Shown here: positions 33,745-46,687 of the stretch, one piece after another
Layout of the letters: the number at the start of each line of letters is the position of its first letter
How positions within the stretch are numbered: position 1 is the first letter of the stretch
Assembly: GCA_022376465.1 (NCBI GenBank)
Contig: JACDTU010000015.1
Coordinates: 868,001-932,000 of the forward strand
Reading direction: 5' to 3'
DNA length: 64,000 nt
From: Cubamyces lactineus
Lineage: Eukaryota; Basidiomycota; Agaricomycetes; Polyporales; Polyporaceae
Notes under the pieces: model-generated
The model's database searches: none
What the model was told of the DNA's origin: nothing
Seen by the model: only the letters and a program-made list of their open reading frames with translations
Made by a program: the position numbers and the translations under genes

Positions 33745-35258
33745 GCAAAGACGTCGGTTTAGTATGGAATGTCGTTGTTCCTGGTCACGTTCTGTAATTC
33801 CGTGGACACTCTGATCCGGGAGTTGAAGAAACGTGAACCGGTGCTGTTAAGTCGCGTCAGCGTGTCCTCACAGGTATAACGCTTCTAAGATGGATCACAT
33901 TCAATCCTTGACGAGTCGTCGCATCTTAGCGACGTCTGGATTCGAGTACTCAACATCTTCACTGCTGTACACGCGGACACGTTTGTTGGGTTTACCATTA
34001 CAAAACTGACTGTATCTCACCATAGGCGATGCAGCATACTATCGCACATTCTCTTGATCGAAGCCGATGCGGTTGCAGCTATAGCACTGAGCTGTGTCCC
34101 ACACTATCCAAAGCCGCTTGTGTGTGGGTCGTACGAGCTAATACAGACGCTGACCTATCCACATAGATCGTTGTGATTGTAACTCGACGCGGACGCTTGC
34201 CCGAGAGTGGAGTCAGTGGACTGTAACATGCGCCGGCCTCCCGGACGTGTACCAACGCGAATGCACCCGCTGACAACATAGACTGTAGAGGTTTCGTCGG
34301 ATGAGATATTTGATATATTGCGGGATGACAGGTATGGTGCGTTACAGAGAGCAAACTACAAGTACCTGGAAAAACGGGTCAGCAACATTGTCAGAATAGA
34401 TAGAAATCGTTGATATCAGGGGTGTCAAATTCTGGAGCACGCCCCCTCCCATGAAGAGAGAGGTATACTCCCTGAAGAAATTCAAGAAAGAATGGCATCA
34501 TTCGAAACGATTGAAAATGAGACATACCTAGTAGCCACCACAACAACCTCGCAACCGACCTCGATATCCTTCCGCATTTCCTGCACGGCCAGATGGGAGA
34601 CGACAGAACGAGCGAGCGTTCAGAGAAGGAAAAAATAGACAAGGGCCGCGCTGAGCGAGAGTAAGCCCCATTGTGTTCGCGATGCCGAGGAGGCACCGCG
34701 ACCGCATAACTGTGTCTATGAGCAACACATAGCGCGACAGCACGCACCACACGTCCGAGCAACCACGGCGCTCAGGAAAAGGTCTTCGCGCCGCAGTCAC
34801 CGTCGCCGGGCGTGCGGCGGGCTACCACGCAGCAGACTGGTCATCGGACGCGAGCCTAGCGCGTCACCTCCGAGGAGGACGCATGAGGTCAGAGTCGTCC
34901 GACCGTCCACCGCCCACACCGCCATGCTTAGAGGCGGTCGCTTTCCGAGGAGGGCGGGGACACGTTCTGCATCTCCGGGGACTTTCCCCACAGCCTAAGA
35001 GAAGAGGACAAGCCTCTCTGTGCGTGAGCTGCGAAAGCGGTCCTTCGCTCACCGCGGGGTCTGAGCAAAGAGAAATTTCGAACAGCCGATTATATACATC
35101 CAGATCAAACGGAGACTCAATGTTTGGGCAAGTGGTTGGGACTCCGCCCGAAACGCGGTGGCACTGGACGCGTCGGCCGCTGCTCAGCTGCGATTACCTA
35201 CACCACCACATTCATACACTTGTCCGCTCTTTACTTCACGACTGCTACCACACTCGAC
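33745..35258. other. Intergenic stretch with a possible decayed membrane-protein fragment
   Basis: No intact gene. On the minus strand near 34,660-34,760 the fragment DVWCVLSRYVLLIDTVMR recalls the DUF6533 helix of agaricomycete membrane proteins (W..L.RY...IDT). Its flanks change frame and no upstream exon with a start was found. Confidence 0.3.
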
Positions 35259-36332
35259 ATGCATCCACAGCCTCCTTCATCGTCCTACACGTCTCAAGAT
35301 CCACCACCGCGCTCTGAACTTTTGTGGGATCGCATTCCTTCGATCAAGATAGTCCGACCACCGAAAGGTACGGCAGCTTTCCCAGCCATTTGGTGATATG
35401 CGTTCGAGAAATGCTCACGCTGCTCGAACAGGTCCTTTCTCGCGTCAGGTAGACGAACGCTGCTTCACATACTGCTCTCAGAGCATCACGGGCCGAATCC
35501 ATGGTCATGATCCGTGGTGCCGCACCATATGTGTACGCAAGGTCTTTCTCCACGAAGTTACTCGTATTCTCTCCCGCCATCAAACGGAGACAATACACAA
35601 GCAGCCGGGGAAGCCAACACGACGCGAAGTCACAGAAGTGATTGAAGCCGCACCAGTGAACCACCCGCTACCACCAGAGGGCCAGAGATACTCTGGTTGG
35701 CTTCATGCTATGCTTGGAGGCCTGGTGGCTCCAGAGGAGGACTCCTCGCTAGGTGCCGCACAACCCGAGACAAAGTACTGGAAGGAGGGCTGGTATCTCT
35801 GGTGGTCCAGGAGTCGATGGGCGGCCCAGGAACGCATGGACCTCATGCGCCGTTCACTCGAGAGCCAAACAGAGTGGCAACAACTCAAAGAGCGAAGAAA
35901 CGAGGAATGGGAACGGGGCGGCTCCTACGATGAAAACAGACTCAATGAGGATGTGCGTGTATTGGGCGATCATGGCAACGCCCCGCCTTTCCCCGACGTC
36001 TCGTATGTGCACAGTCATTCCGTTGTTGGTATCGCTGGCGTGCTGATTGTAATGTGTGCAGACACGAGTCAATACTGCTCCCACTGCCAGATTCGTTCCC
36101 CCTTGGGGAGCAATTGCGGAATGTTCTTGCGCCAACGTGGAAGGTCCTCGGTGTCGTCCGCGAGAGCGTCGCGTCCGGTGCACAGAAGGAGCTTGCGCTG
36201 CGGATGTACGAGAAGGCCTTGACAGACGAGCCTATCAAGTTGCTCCGCGTGGCATGCTCGATGATCTGGGAGAACATGGGCTTTGGGGACGACAATGACT
36301 CGAAGTCGTCGGATACCAAGAAGAAGCCTTGA
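35259..36332 (+). CDS. Conserved fungal protein of unknown function with Cys-rich motif
   Basis: Three exons (35259-35367, 35432-36002, 36062-36332) join in phase to give 316 residues. A Pro/Ser-rich N-terminus is followed by ERCFTYCSQSITGRIHG and DPWCRTICVRKVFLHEV (about residues 40-75), a Cys/Trp/Arg-rich motif that looks like a conserved core; my recollection is that similar uncharacterised proteins occur in other agaricomycetes. Then come YWKEGWYLWWSRSRWAAQER, a charged helix, and a C-terminal part VLAPTWKVLGVVRESVASGAQKELAL ending KSSDTKKKP. The basic C-terminus and lack of a signal peptide or membrane helix suggest an intracellular protein. The four Cys could form a small metal or disulfide site, but spacing does not match a named finger. 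Confidence 0.75.
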
Positions 36333-38870
36333 GGAAGGCGCGTGATGGCAGGACTCCAGTGGTGCGTTCGGTCGTGTGGTTTGGTATCGTGTATCTATAG
36401 TGGCGCATGGATATCTTTAGAGTAGACAATTGGATAATGACGCGTGTTGTACTTGTACATATGTTTTGCAATTGTGCAGGGCTTGCGCTGGCGAATTGGC
36501 AGGGAAAGCGCCTCTTAGGTGATTGGGAGCGCCGTGCGCGTCAAGTGGTGGAGATTAACCACCATGTCCAAGTACACTCGCCTCCCGGTTCCAACTAACT
36601 CTGGGCCTGCGAGGACGCTTGAATGTTGGCGAATGTCGCCTTCACCTCCTGACATGCTCTACATGGTACGACTGCATGATGAAGCCCCGGCGAGCCGCTT
36701 CCAGATGTTGAAAGGTAAGTCATACTATGGTGCTGAGCGAACGTCGTAAATGATCGAGCAGCATTGGACATTACCAGGAGGCTCTTCAGAGCTTGTACTG
36801 ATCATATCTTGCCCAGAAACACTGAGATTGGACCACATTCGCTAGGCGAGGCCAGGTTATAAGGGCCTGGTCCATCGGCGGCCCCAATGACCAGATCCCC
36901 CGAGACCAGGGGACTTAGTGTCATCGTAATGTTGAGATGGTGAGCTGAGAGTCAGTAATGCTGCTGCGCAATTCCAGGCTGGCCAGGGACAGTGAGAGCG
37001 ATGATTTTCGCCTGGTCGCGTACCTGACGCGTTCGTGTACGCGAGCGATGCGCGTTCGCCGTGATCCTATAAAGGCCAGTGCAGGCTGGAGTCGGCTCAA
37101 AAACAAACTCCACTTTTTCTGTCCTCGCCTGGGGGATCTCAGAGAGATGGACAAGGTCAAGTTGGTTGTGTGGCCTTGGGTGTGTTACGTGCGTCTGACG
37201 CGCGCTCAAGAGCTACAAGACAGTAATGGTGAGTTTCGTGTTTGAGATACAAAACTTCTCCCAACTGACGCTGTACTCGTCTTACGTCCAAGTTAATCGC
37301 TCCGCCGGAGTCTTTGGCCTCATTGACAGCGCGCAGGACATCCGGGCGATGCTCAAACGTGATGGCAAAGTGGTGTAGGCTTTCGCATTGCCGCCCGCCC
37401 GGAGCGTTGCGGAGAGAGAATTCACCCGTACGTGATGCCGCTTGCCTTTCGAACTATGGAGCGCGTCCGTGGGTGGGCAATAGGTGTTTGAAGAGCCTTG
37501 GACCCTTGACGACTGTCTAACCGCACAGATAAATTGGGCCTACCTGTCAACCAATTGAGAGAGGTTGGGCACCGCACAGAAACGTATAAAGCCTAGCAGC
37601 CATGGCAAGAGCACTCGCAATGGCTAAGATGCTCGCTCTTCGACCTTGGTATACTCCTGCCGTAACCCCTCTGGCGCGCTAGCTGGTTCTTGGCCCTATG
37701 GTGCCTAGTCTTGCCGCTGTGTCCAACGCTGCCGTACCGCGGCGCTCAACCAGATCCACCTTGTCTGCTCCTGGGCTTCGGAAATTGCAGGGACGACACC
37801 TTGAACGGCTGACGCTGACAGATGCACACAGTGAGGCCGGGAACGCGTGTGCGTGCATGATGATCAAGCCGGGCTGAACGCTCTCGCTCCGGAGACGGAA
37901 GCTCTATCTCAAAAAAATCCTCGTCTGCTTACACGGGAGGGGAAGACGGTGCACCAAAATGGCTCGGGACATTGCATGAGCGTGAGGCAGGTGAGATGCA
38001 TGAGAGTCCGACCTTCGAATCAAACTGATCGCAGAGCTGTTTATATGCATAGCGCCTGCAGGTGGACAGCCTCGTATGATGGCAGATGGCGCTGGTGGTG
38101 AGACTCAGGAGGAATCATCCGCCGCGGCGTTGCACATCATGCTAAGCCAGCTGCGGTTTCCTTGCGCGTACGGAAGATATTGTGCATGCCGTTGCAGACT
38201 ACTGAACGAAGCGTCGGGGAGGGCGGCGAAGCTGAAGACACCCTGGTAGCGGAGGGAGGGCTCCCACGAGGGTGGCTTCGTACTTGGAGCTGATCCTTCT
38301 CTGTCTTGTGCCCTGATCGGCCTGGCACACGGATGATCTCCTTTCTGCAGTTACCGCGCGTTCGCATGGGCGGGCGTCCGTACGGGTGTCATGGCTCACA
38401 TCTGGTGAGAGCTTGGAGGATCTCATGCGTGCGCCATACGCCCGCACGGAGCTCGGAGCTCAAAGATGTGAGGACGTCGATCATATCATAGATGACCACC
38501 ACGATGGGGATGGGTTCGCCATCGTGCGCATTGGCAGTGGTGTGTCCTAGAAGCTTGTGGCCACTGGCTCAGCTGGCAGGTGTTCACCACGGAGGCTCGG
38601 AGGCTGTGTGGAGATACGAAGGGGAGCACGCCCAGGGCAGATATCCACATTCACCACCGCCCCAGCCGCATCCACTCCCTCTCGTCAGCCCAGATGGAGG
38701 CGCTTCCGAGTTGCATCACCAGCATTCCTCGCCCATGCATGCATAACAGCACCGGTGGCACGATGGATGAGAGGTCCAAGCCTTCTGAATACGCCCAGCC
38801 GTTCTCCCTGCATTGACAAGAATTAGCTGTATCCCAATTTCCAAGTGCGCGCGTCCGCTGATCTGTGGTC
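36333..38870. other. 2.5-kb gene-poor stretch
   Basis: Only short frames. The best is minus-strand 36,952-37,209 (HLSEIPQARTEKVEFVFEP), which has no start context, splice series or known family. No RNA gene or array was seen. Confidence 0.35.
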
Positions 38871-40943
38871 ATGGCAGTCCCATCCCAGTGCGAGAACTGT
38901 GCGAATGATGTGAGTCTCCCCGATCTCCTTCTCTGTCACAGAACCAATCTCTGCAGCGTGCGCTAATCATCCTCTCATCGCGACATTCAGCCGTACTCAC
39001 ACCTCCCACCACACGCCCGTCCCCAGACGTCTCTCAGTCTCCCCGTCGTCCTCGGCGTCTTGGGCGCATGCTCCCTTGTTGCCTTCGTCGCCGCTATACT
39101 CGTCCCGCTCGCCCGACGTCATGTCCACCGGAGCGGGCGTATCGGCATCGCGCCCAGCCGCAGCCTCTACAGCAAAGTGCGCGATGGTGATCTTGAATAA
39201 GATGCAGGCGCGGACGCGGATGCGAACGCTGGGGGTGTGTATCTGCCATCTCGGCGTCCATCCTTCCGACATCAAAAGATGTTCCCCGGTCCGGACGCTC
39301 AGCCCTTACGCCCCCTACTTCTCGACCCCCTCAGGCCCATCTCTGCGCTCACCTGGTCTGACCTTCGTTCCCGCACCAAGAGCCCCAGCGCGAGTACCTG
39401 TGCTAGCACCGACTCCCTCTCGTCCATCCTCATGCTGGACGACGACCCTGCTGCGGCCCCGTCGGACCAGGCATCGCTCGCCACCAACCGCGCGACCACC
39501 TCCCATCGGAGCTCTAGCACACGCTCCGCCCGGGACCGCGACCATGCCACCGGAAGGCGCGATGAGCTGGGAAGACCCGTCATCAGCGAGGATGCCTCTC
39601 CGACGCGCCCAGCATTGCCTTCCCCCCATCGCAGTCCGACCCCACCGGGACTGTCCTCCAAACGCGAGTATAGTAGCAGGTCTACCAGGAGGGCTTCTTT
39701 ACCCCTCCCTATAACTCCCACTTCGCCTCTAGACTCGACCCAGCCTCACGCCACATCGGGCATGCCCCCTCTCTACGCAGCCCCCGTCCCATCCGCCCCA
39801 TCCACCGCCGTAGCTGCTGCAGGACCGGCAGCTGCACTTTCTAGATATTCTGTCAGTCGTCCGCGCACGACGACTACGCAAAGGCCGGGCATGGAGCCTG
39901 TGCTCGAGGACGATGCTTATGCGGAAACCAGATCCTTACAGCTGCCGTCTCCGCCTGCGTCCCCTGAGCAGTCACAGCCACACTGGCGCGGCATACACTC
40001 CTCCGTCCATGCTGCCGATGCCTCCTTTGCTTCATCCTCAAGTACTCGCCGCAGACCGAGCCTGACCGCTACACAGAGTGCCCCCACGGCTGCAATGCCC
40101 CACCGGCCGCGCTCGTCGACGGGCCCGGCGATCCCTCTCACTGCGGCGTTTCAGACTAGTGTGCTCCGCTCCGGCTCTCAGTCGACGGCTGCGACCGCTT
40201 CGGCCCATCGCTATCCTTCCATTGTCACTGCGCCGTCGTCCGCCTCGGGGCGCGCCCGCCCGAGCTCGGTGTCCGTCGCGATCACGTCTGGAGGAGGTGG
40301 TGGAACGGGGTCGACTGCACTGCTTTCCCCGGAGTCCCCGGAGATGACACGTCCTACGGATGCGTTCAGGAGGATGAGCACGACTGACATTCGACACCGT
40401 CGTCCGACGCATGCGGAACAGGCGCAAGGCCAGACAGGGGACCCGCCCGTGTTTGGGAGGCCGTTCGATGCCGCGAGGACGGGCACGCAAGGACACGCGT
40501 ATGTTCCAAGGACGGCGTCGATCAGCATCTCGGGCCCGTCGTTCACTACTCCGCCGCCGAACCCGTTGTCCCCGCCCACACTCGCGCCGACGCCCCCGCG
40601 GCTGAGCGTACATACACATTCAATGCACGGGCACCCACCGTCGCAATCGTCCTCGTCTTCGACCCACTCGCGCGGGCCCAGCGGGGGCCCAGCGCTGGTG
40701 AAGCGCAAGGACAGCCCTGCGCTACGGCCGATCCCGGTGTCTGCGCTGATGGGTGGTCCGTCTAGCGCGAGTATGGGGGGCATGTCTCTGGGCGGGAGCA
40801 GGAGTCGGTCGAATAGCGTACGGAGCACAAGGACGGGTCATGGATATGGCTCGGCGCAGCTGCCACCTGTGGACACGGTCACACCATTGACGATGAGCTG
40901 GAAGGGCTCGGCTGAAGAGGACGATGAAAGCGAAGGGAGGTGA
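38871..40943 (+). CDS. Membrane protein with long Ser/Pro/Thr-rich cytosolic tail
   Basis: Three exons (38871-38909, 38991-39176, 39279-40943) join in phase to give 629 residues. A short N-terminus with two Cys (CENCAND) precedes one hydrophobic helix SLPVVLGVLGACSLVAFVAA (about residues 32-52) and a basic flank LARRHVHRSGR. The remaining 560 residues are low-complexity Ser/Pro/Thr/Arg sequence with many SP and TP sites, predicted disordered, ending GSAEEDDESEGR. The topology is probably N-out/C-in. No enzyme domain is visible. Similar layouts occur in fungal wall-stress sensors and scaffold proteins, but the Cys-rich WSC domain is absent, so function is unknown. The second intron is needed to leave a frame that stops soon after the helix. 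Confidence 0.7.
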
Positions 40944-41680
40944 GACGATGAACTGGACGCCCGCCCGCTGTGAGGGCGACGAGGATAGAAGATGGCCGGT
41001 CAGTGTACGAGAAGAGCACTCTGCTGTGGACAAGCGGCCCACGGTGGGCTCGAACATTTCGCTTTCAACCCAGACCCATGTTGTAAGTTATACTGCCTGG
41101 CGCTGCTGTTTTTGTGTGCTTGTGTATTTGTGATGCGACAGCGCACGGTGATGATATGTATCACGCACGACGCTCCTCCCTCGTCTCTCTTCCTTTTTGG
41201 TTCTGTATTTTGCGCACTGCGAGCTCGCACCGTGGTGTATGTTTTTGTATGACTACGAGGACTGTACGAGTAGGAGTTTACGTTGTTGACGTTCAATGTA
41301 CGACATGTTGATCCCCTCCCTGGCACGTTCCCGGCGGACGTTGGCCGTTGACGGGCGAAGAAGGCCTGACGGTTGTCGATATGTCGACATGAACGGCGCA
41401 CGCTGGCAGGTGAGGACTCAATACGCGCTGACACGGAAGCATCGTTGCATCGAACCGTACCGACAGGGACCAGCGGATATTGTGTGTATGTGTTGGTATG
41501 CAGAGCTGCAGCGGTGTTGTGTATAGACCCCGGGAAACCCGATCGCATCTGGAGCCCCCGTTGGTACTGTGGCACTGGGACCCACAAAGTCCTACTGCGA
41601 CCCGCCGTGCGCAGCATGTTCCGACGTCGCCTACGCCGATGGAATGGGCGGAACGCGGGATTGACGAGATCGGTCTAGTA
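40944..41680. other. Convergent 3' spacer
   Basis: 737 bp between two convergent genes. Frames here are shadows; long 3' UTRs are expected. Confidence 0.4.
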
Positions 41681-43299
41681 TCATCGCCTGACCTTGAGAC
41701 GCATGCTACCTTTCGCGCCCGACGACGAACTGCTCCCGCCGCCGAGCTCTTTCCACCATTTGTCTTTTGACTTGGATTTTGCCTTGGATTTTGCTTTCTC
41801 TCCAACGGTGCCCATACGCCTGATGACGGTTGAAAGGCCAGACGAGACACCGCGTCGGCCTCCGCCGGGGAAAGTCACCTTTGCGTCGCTCTCCGTAGAG
41901 GGAGAAGATTTGAGCTTCGTTTTCGACTTGGGTTTCTTGGCTGGAGGCTGTGACAGCGCGTCGTCGTCGTCGCCGTCTTCGTCACTTTCGTGGGTAGCAG
42001 GCGAAGAGGACCGGCGCGCGCGCTTGGCGGGCACGGAAGATTTTGAAGAAGACTCAGCGGCTGCACGTGTCGGGGATTTTGAGCGGGATCGTGAGCGTGA
42101 GCGCGCGCGCGAGAGGGTAAGCGCGAGCGGACGGAAATCCTTCTCCCACTCTTTGCGGTGTAGACGGAAGAGGGCCATCGTCGCGCGTGCATCAGTCACC
42201 TACGGGCGTAACGACGTTAGTGGCCGGAGGCGAGCGTCGAGGTGCAAAGTAGATCGACTGACCGAAGAGTGCTCGCCTGATTGAATCGTGAGCCCAAGCT
42301 CGTGCTGAACGAGGTGGCGAAGCGCGGGACGACGGCCGCGTGCGGACGGAAGCTTGTGCTTGTGTGAGAGGGATTGGGTATCGCGAAGGAGAGGACGGGG
42401 ATGGGACAGTAGGAGAGCCTAGAAGGAGAATAGTGAATACGAAGGAACATGCGGACACAGATGCACGAGAAGGCCTTGATATTAAGGGGTGCGTACCTTG
42501 AGATCGTTGTGCACGGCATGTCCGACGAGGATGCGATCTTTGAGAATGTCCGCGACTTGCTTCTGGACTTCCTCGAAGGATTTCGCTGATGTACGGTAAG
42601 GCGACCAATGAGGTCGTGAGGCATAGGAAACATTCAATATAACTTACCATGCACCATGTCTGTTGGGCGGATTCCGGACCATTGTGTGCGGTAGTCTACG
42701 ACGCGTTCGCGAGGGCGGACGAAGGCGTCTAAGAGGACGGCACCATGGAAGTTGACAAGAGAGACACGAGCGAGAGCGGACTCTTCGCCATCGATACCAA
42801 CGCCAACCATCTCGCAGTCGATTGCGACGTACTTTCCGGGCCTAACAGGCGTGATCGGTTGAGGTGAGGCGGAGGAAGTATACGCGCGAGGGACAGGAGA
42901 CGTACTGTGTATGTGCGGGCGAGTGCTCGATCTGACCAAGAACCATTTTACGGAGATTGAGGAGAGATTCGCCGTTCTTGATCTCGTCTGTAGACATGTC
43001 GACAGAGACTGGTAAGGGCGCCTCGACCGAAGAGCCCCGAGGAAAAGACTGGGATTCGGGGGAGGCATTGCGGGGAGCTGGGGTGGTCGACCGACGATCA
43101 GTAGCAGAGGATTTCGAAGAGCGGCGGGCGGCGGTAAGCTTTGACTTGTGTGGTATTTTCTGCAGGGGATGCATGAGCACAGGAACAGGAGGAGATAGGA
43201 AGATGTGTGGCGGACCTTGCGGAGGGCGAGCCAGTTTGCAGACGGCAGTGTCTGCGTGCTCGAGCTTGCTTTTGACTTCGAGCTATCCTTTGTTGCCAT
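41681..43299 (-). CDS. REX4: REX4-type RNA exonuclease (DEDDh family)
   Basis: A nuclear 3'-5' exonuclease; yeast Rex4 acts in rRNA processing. The start ATG at 43299 opens [27 protein letters not shown]. After a Ser/Arg-rich second exon the catalytic domain shows Exo [15 protein letters not shown] (D and E ligands), Exo [16 protein letters not shown] (the ND acid) and Exo [20 protein letters not shown] (H and D). All DEDDh residues are present. [22 protein letters not shown] and SGIRPTDM between I and II are typical of REX4/ISG20L2. The C-terminal 150 residues are basic Arg/Ser and Lys/Ser repeats, probably nucleolar targeting, ending SMRLKVRR. Five or so introns of normal length; the order of motifs across exons is collinear. 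Confidence 0.9.
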
Positions 43300-43512
43300 A
43301 TCCACGACTCAGGTTCCGATTTGCCTGGAATGAGAAACCGCAGGCGCAAGCCTAAGCAGTGGTCGTAAGCAGAGCGAGAGGGAAATCGTTGAAACAGACT
43401 CTGGCGTTGAAGAACATATTCATAACAAGCGCCCATAGATGCATCGGCTACTGCACTTCATCCATCTGCCTACCAACACGTATGTACATGCATCAGCGTC
43501 TTCCAGGGGCAT

Positions 43513-43605
43513 GGCGGAATGGCCGAGCGGTCTAAGGCGCTAGAATCAGGTCGCATGACGTCCATCTAGTCCTCACGGGCGTGGGTTCGAATCCCACTTC
43601 CGTCA
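43513..43605 (+). tRNA. tRNA-Leu (CAG) with a 13-nt intron
   Basis: Acceptor GGCGGAA/TTCCGTC (one G:T wobble), D-arm GCCGAGCGGTCTAAGGC, anticodon stem CTAGA/TCTAG with loop ATCAGG-A and anticodon CAG. The intron follows position 37. There is a long class II variable arm and T-arm GTGGG-TTCGAAT-CCCAC. The discriminator is A and a TTTT terminator follows near 43,615. The long variable arm and anticodon fix the identity as Leu. Confidence 0.93.
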
Positions 43606-43787
43606 TTTCCTCTCTTTTGTCCTTTTACTTCCACCTACTTACGTCTTTCCTCTGAAAAAGTACTCTCGCCTATTTTCTCTGGTCGTTCAGCCACAGGACT
43701 GTCTAGCGAGGCCCAACGGAGGCCGCCCAACGTATTTGAACCTAGCATTGCACTACATAACGCTCTCAGCGTCGATGTCCGTCTGGC

Positions 43788-46687
43788 ATGGGTGTTCATG
43801 GCCTCACCACCTACCTGCGGGAGCACAAACCTATCCTCTCTCGTACAGTCCACCTTCCGCTTCAACACCCTAACGAGCCAGTTCCGATAGTCGTCGATGG
43901 ATGGTCGTAAGTCTCTCCGAGTACCGATGCCTCGACTTGCGGCGTATTAACTGTAACGGACTTTAATTCAGATTCATCTATGAGGTCGTTGAGTTTGGCA
44001 ACCTACCATGGGCCTACGGCGGAGAGTATCCCGACCTGGCGCAGCTTATTTGCCAGATTGTCCGTGCATGGGTGGGAGTAGGAATCACCCTGCACTTTGT
44101 ATTTGATGGTATGTACTTACTGCCTCCTCCAAAATACATCTCCTTGCCGCCCCCTCGTCCTGTGTCTCCCTGTGCGCTATGGGCGAGCCGTGTCCCATAG
44201 CTTCTCATGGTGGCATCTACTATCAGGGCCTGTTTTGGGAGTGGGACCGCTCATGTCCCTCTGGACGTCAACCCCGAAACGCGACGTGCAGCCTACTAAC
44301 ATGTTCACGTAGGTCCTTACCCCACTCTCAAGTTCCCTACTCTCGTATCCCGTATCACCCGGAACCGCATCCAGAACGGCCTACTCTTCTTCCGAACCTC
44401 ATCTGTGGCGAGGTCCACTCCTCGCTTTCTACACGAGACCGCTATGCTCCCACCAATGGCATATAGCGTCTGCCTGGATACCCTCACTGCGATGGCTTCG
44501 GAGCTTCCACATGGGAAGCTGCATATCCATATAGCTGATGAAGAAGGCGATCCGTACGCAGTCGCCCTTGCCGGACGATTGCAAGCTTATGTTGCAGGAC
44601 AGGACTCAGATTTCGTCGTGCTCAATGCCGAAGGATACCAAGGCTACATACCTCTGGACGAGATGGTCTGGATTTTGACGCAGAACCCCTCCACGAACTG
44701 GGAAGGCGAGGGAAGCGTCTATTCGGTAGATACCGAGGCCGACGTCAACGACGATGGCTTCAAGCCCGCACGTAGTGGCAAGAAACGGCAAAAGCGCGCT
44801 GCAGTCCACCAAGAGGCCGGTCATGGTATACTGCCCCCTAGTGAAACCTCCGAGCAGGGTGCGCAGCTCACCCTCTCATTCACTGCCTACAGTCCTTCGA
44901 CTCTCGCGTCTCACCTCGGAATCCCCACATCTCTCCTCCCGCTACTCGGCGCTCTGGTCGGGAACGACTTCACAGGCGCGTCCGACGACTCTGGCCCTCC
45001 GGCAACTGCGGTAGATATCCGCACGAATCGTCGAGCCGACTTGCAGCGTCTGTTCTTTGAACGCCAGTTGACGCTCGGGCAACGTATCGCACGCGTTGCA
45101 AGTACGCTCAAGGAGCTCCTAGCGACGGCGTTCGGACAGGGTGCCGCGCCCCATAAAAAGCGTGTAAAGAAGCAGATCGGGAGTGTCATGGACCTCATCG
45201 ATGCTGCAGTGACGGCCCTCCTACTTCGCCCGCTGGATACGTTCGCGACTGGAGAACGGGAGGCGATCGTTGAGCGAGTCGTTGAGGCGACGCTCCAGTA
45301 TGCCGTACCCAAACCACCGGAGGACGACATGGAAGGTTCCTCTGAGCGAGGCGATGGTGAACGTGAAGATTTGGACTGGGTTTCATGTGTCTGCCCGCTA
45401 CATCTCTCGGAGAGCTGCCCTCTATTCACGTCTTTGTCGCGACTTGCATCACAGCAACCCCGGGAAGCTGCCAAATCCGTTGCAGACCTGCATGCTAGTG
45501 TTCGTCGGGAATACATCGTGGCATACAGGAGAGGCCAGCTCAATCCTCACATCTTCGACGCTGTTCAGTCGGCAACTACGTGGCCCGGGGTCTTCCTGGA
45601 AGATCCGGACAAGGAGTGCGTCCAGCGGAGCATCGGGCGACCGATACGAGAATGGATTTACGCCGTCCTGGACGCGAGCGTCGGCCTGCCTAACGCGCCG
45701 GTACCCGAGGACGCCGAGGATGACGAAGAAGAGGACGAAGACGAGCTCATTGATGTGGTCGAGGAGGATGACGACATCGACCCGTTGGCTCGTCTCCGAG
45801 GAGCGTTGAAGGAGCTAGATGACCCCGACGAGGACGAGGACGGTCAGGGGCCGCCTTTGTCCGTGCCGTCTGTGTCATCTACCTTGGCGAGTTCACGTCC
45901 CAAGATCATCACCGAGTACATTCGGCGCGGCACCAGGCTCGCGCCGGAGGAGGTGACGGTCACTTCGCTCGCCGAGATGCTCAAGAGCATATCGTTCGAA
46001 TGCCCCGTTCATCCTCATACGTCCTTTCCACTCCCGCCTCCCCTCTGGCCCGAAGATATGCGCCGGTCGCTACTCCTCGCCGCGATGAAGTCGAACCACG
46101 CTGTTGTAGCTTCGCTGCCAGATGATAGGCTCCTGGCTGTGCTGGCCTTGCGGTTCGTCGTTCACCAGATGCATGCGCGCGCGCTGGAGAACCCGGGCGT
46201 CAAGGAGCGGCAGATGGAGCGGTGGACGCAGGCTGAAGCTCGAGCGTTCCTGGCTTGTTTGTTCGGTCCGCACGACGGAAGTGTGGCGGTCGTTTCGGAG
46301 GACCAGAAGGGCGCTACGGTGCCTATCCAGGAGCGACACGTCCAGCTCGTGGCGCAGCTGTCTGCGGCGCTGGACGCGGCGGAACAGCTATCGCATGTGT
46401 TGTTACTCGCGCCAAAGATCACGAACCCCGCACGGCTTTTCTCTGGGAGGCGGTTCCATGCCCTTTTAGCTGGCTCAACGGCCGAAGTGGGAGCGGTCGA
46501 GGAAGGGCTGTGGCGGGCATGCTGGCAAGGATTGGAGGGCGCGTATGCGGAGCTGCCGCAGAGGAGGAGCAAGAAGGAGAAAAAGGCGACGGCGGTTGGT
46601 GCGGATGTGTCGAGAGCCAAGGGGAAGGCGAAAAGGCCGATCGCGGCGGCGTCGATGTTTGAGCTACTTGGCGATGCGGAGGCGTAG
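43788..46687 (+). CDS. Asteroid-like protein with XPG/FEN nuclease fold
   Basis: Three exons (43788-43906, 43972-44108, 44313-46687) join in phase to give 876 residues. The N-terminus MGVHGLTTYLREHKPIL and PIVVDGWSFIYEV match the XPG-N region of Asteroid proteins. Further acidic sites appear at LHFVFDG, HIADEEGDPYAVAL and GQDSDFVVLNAEGYQGYIPL, so much of the FEN-type active-site framework is retained. YSPSTLASHLGIPTSLLPLLGALVGNDF is the usual helix after the core. A strongly acidic segment (DDEEEDEDELIDVVEEDDD) lies in the last third, and the C-terminus is Lys-rich. Asteroid homologues are putative structure-specific nucleases with little tested activity. The second intron has a perfect TACTAAC branch sequence. 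Confidence 0.85.

Noticed and set aside
39299..40828. Long minus-strand frames opposite the Ser/Pro-rich membrane protein
   Set aside because: They mirror the high-GC plus-strand exon and have no splice series or domain; the plus strand has matching exons and a membrane helix.
41694..42284. 196-codon plus-strand frame opposite the REX4 gene
   Set aside because: It is the antisense of the basic repeat tail of REX4; the minus strand has all exonuclease motifs.
44225..44310. Extra exon in the Asteroid-like gene (ACFGSGTAHVPLDV)
   Set aside because: Including it breaks the phase to the well-matched PYPTLKFPTLVSR exon, and it contains the branch site of the intron.
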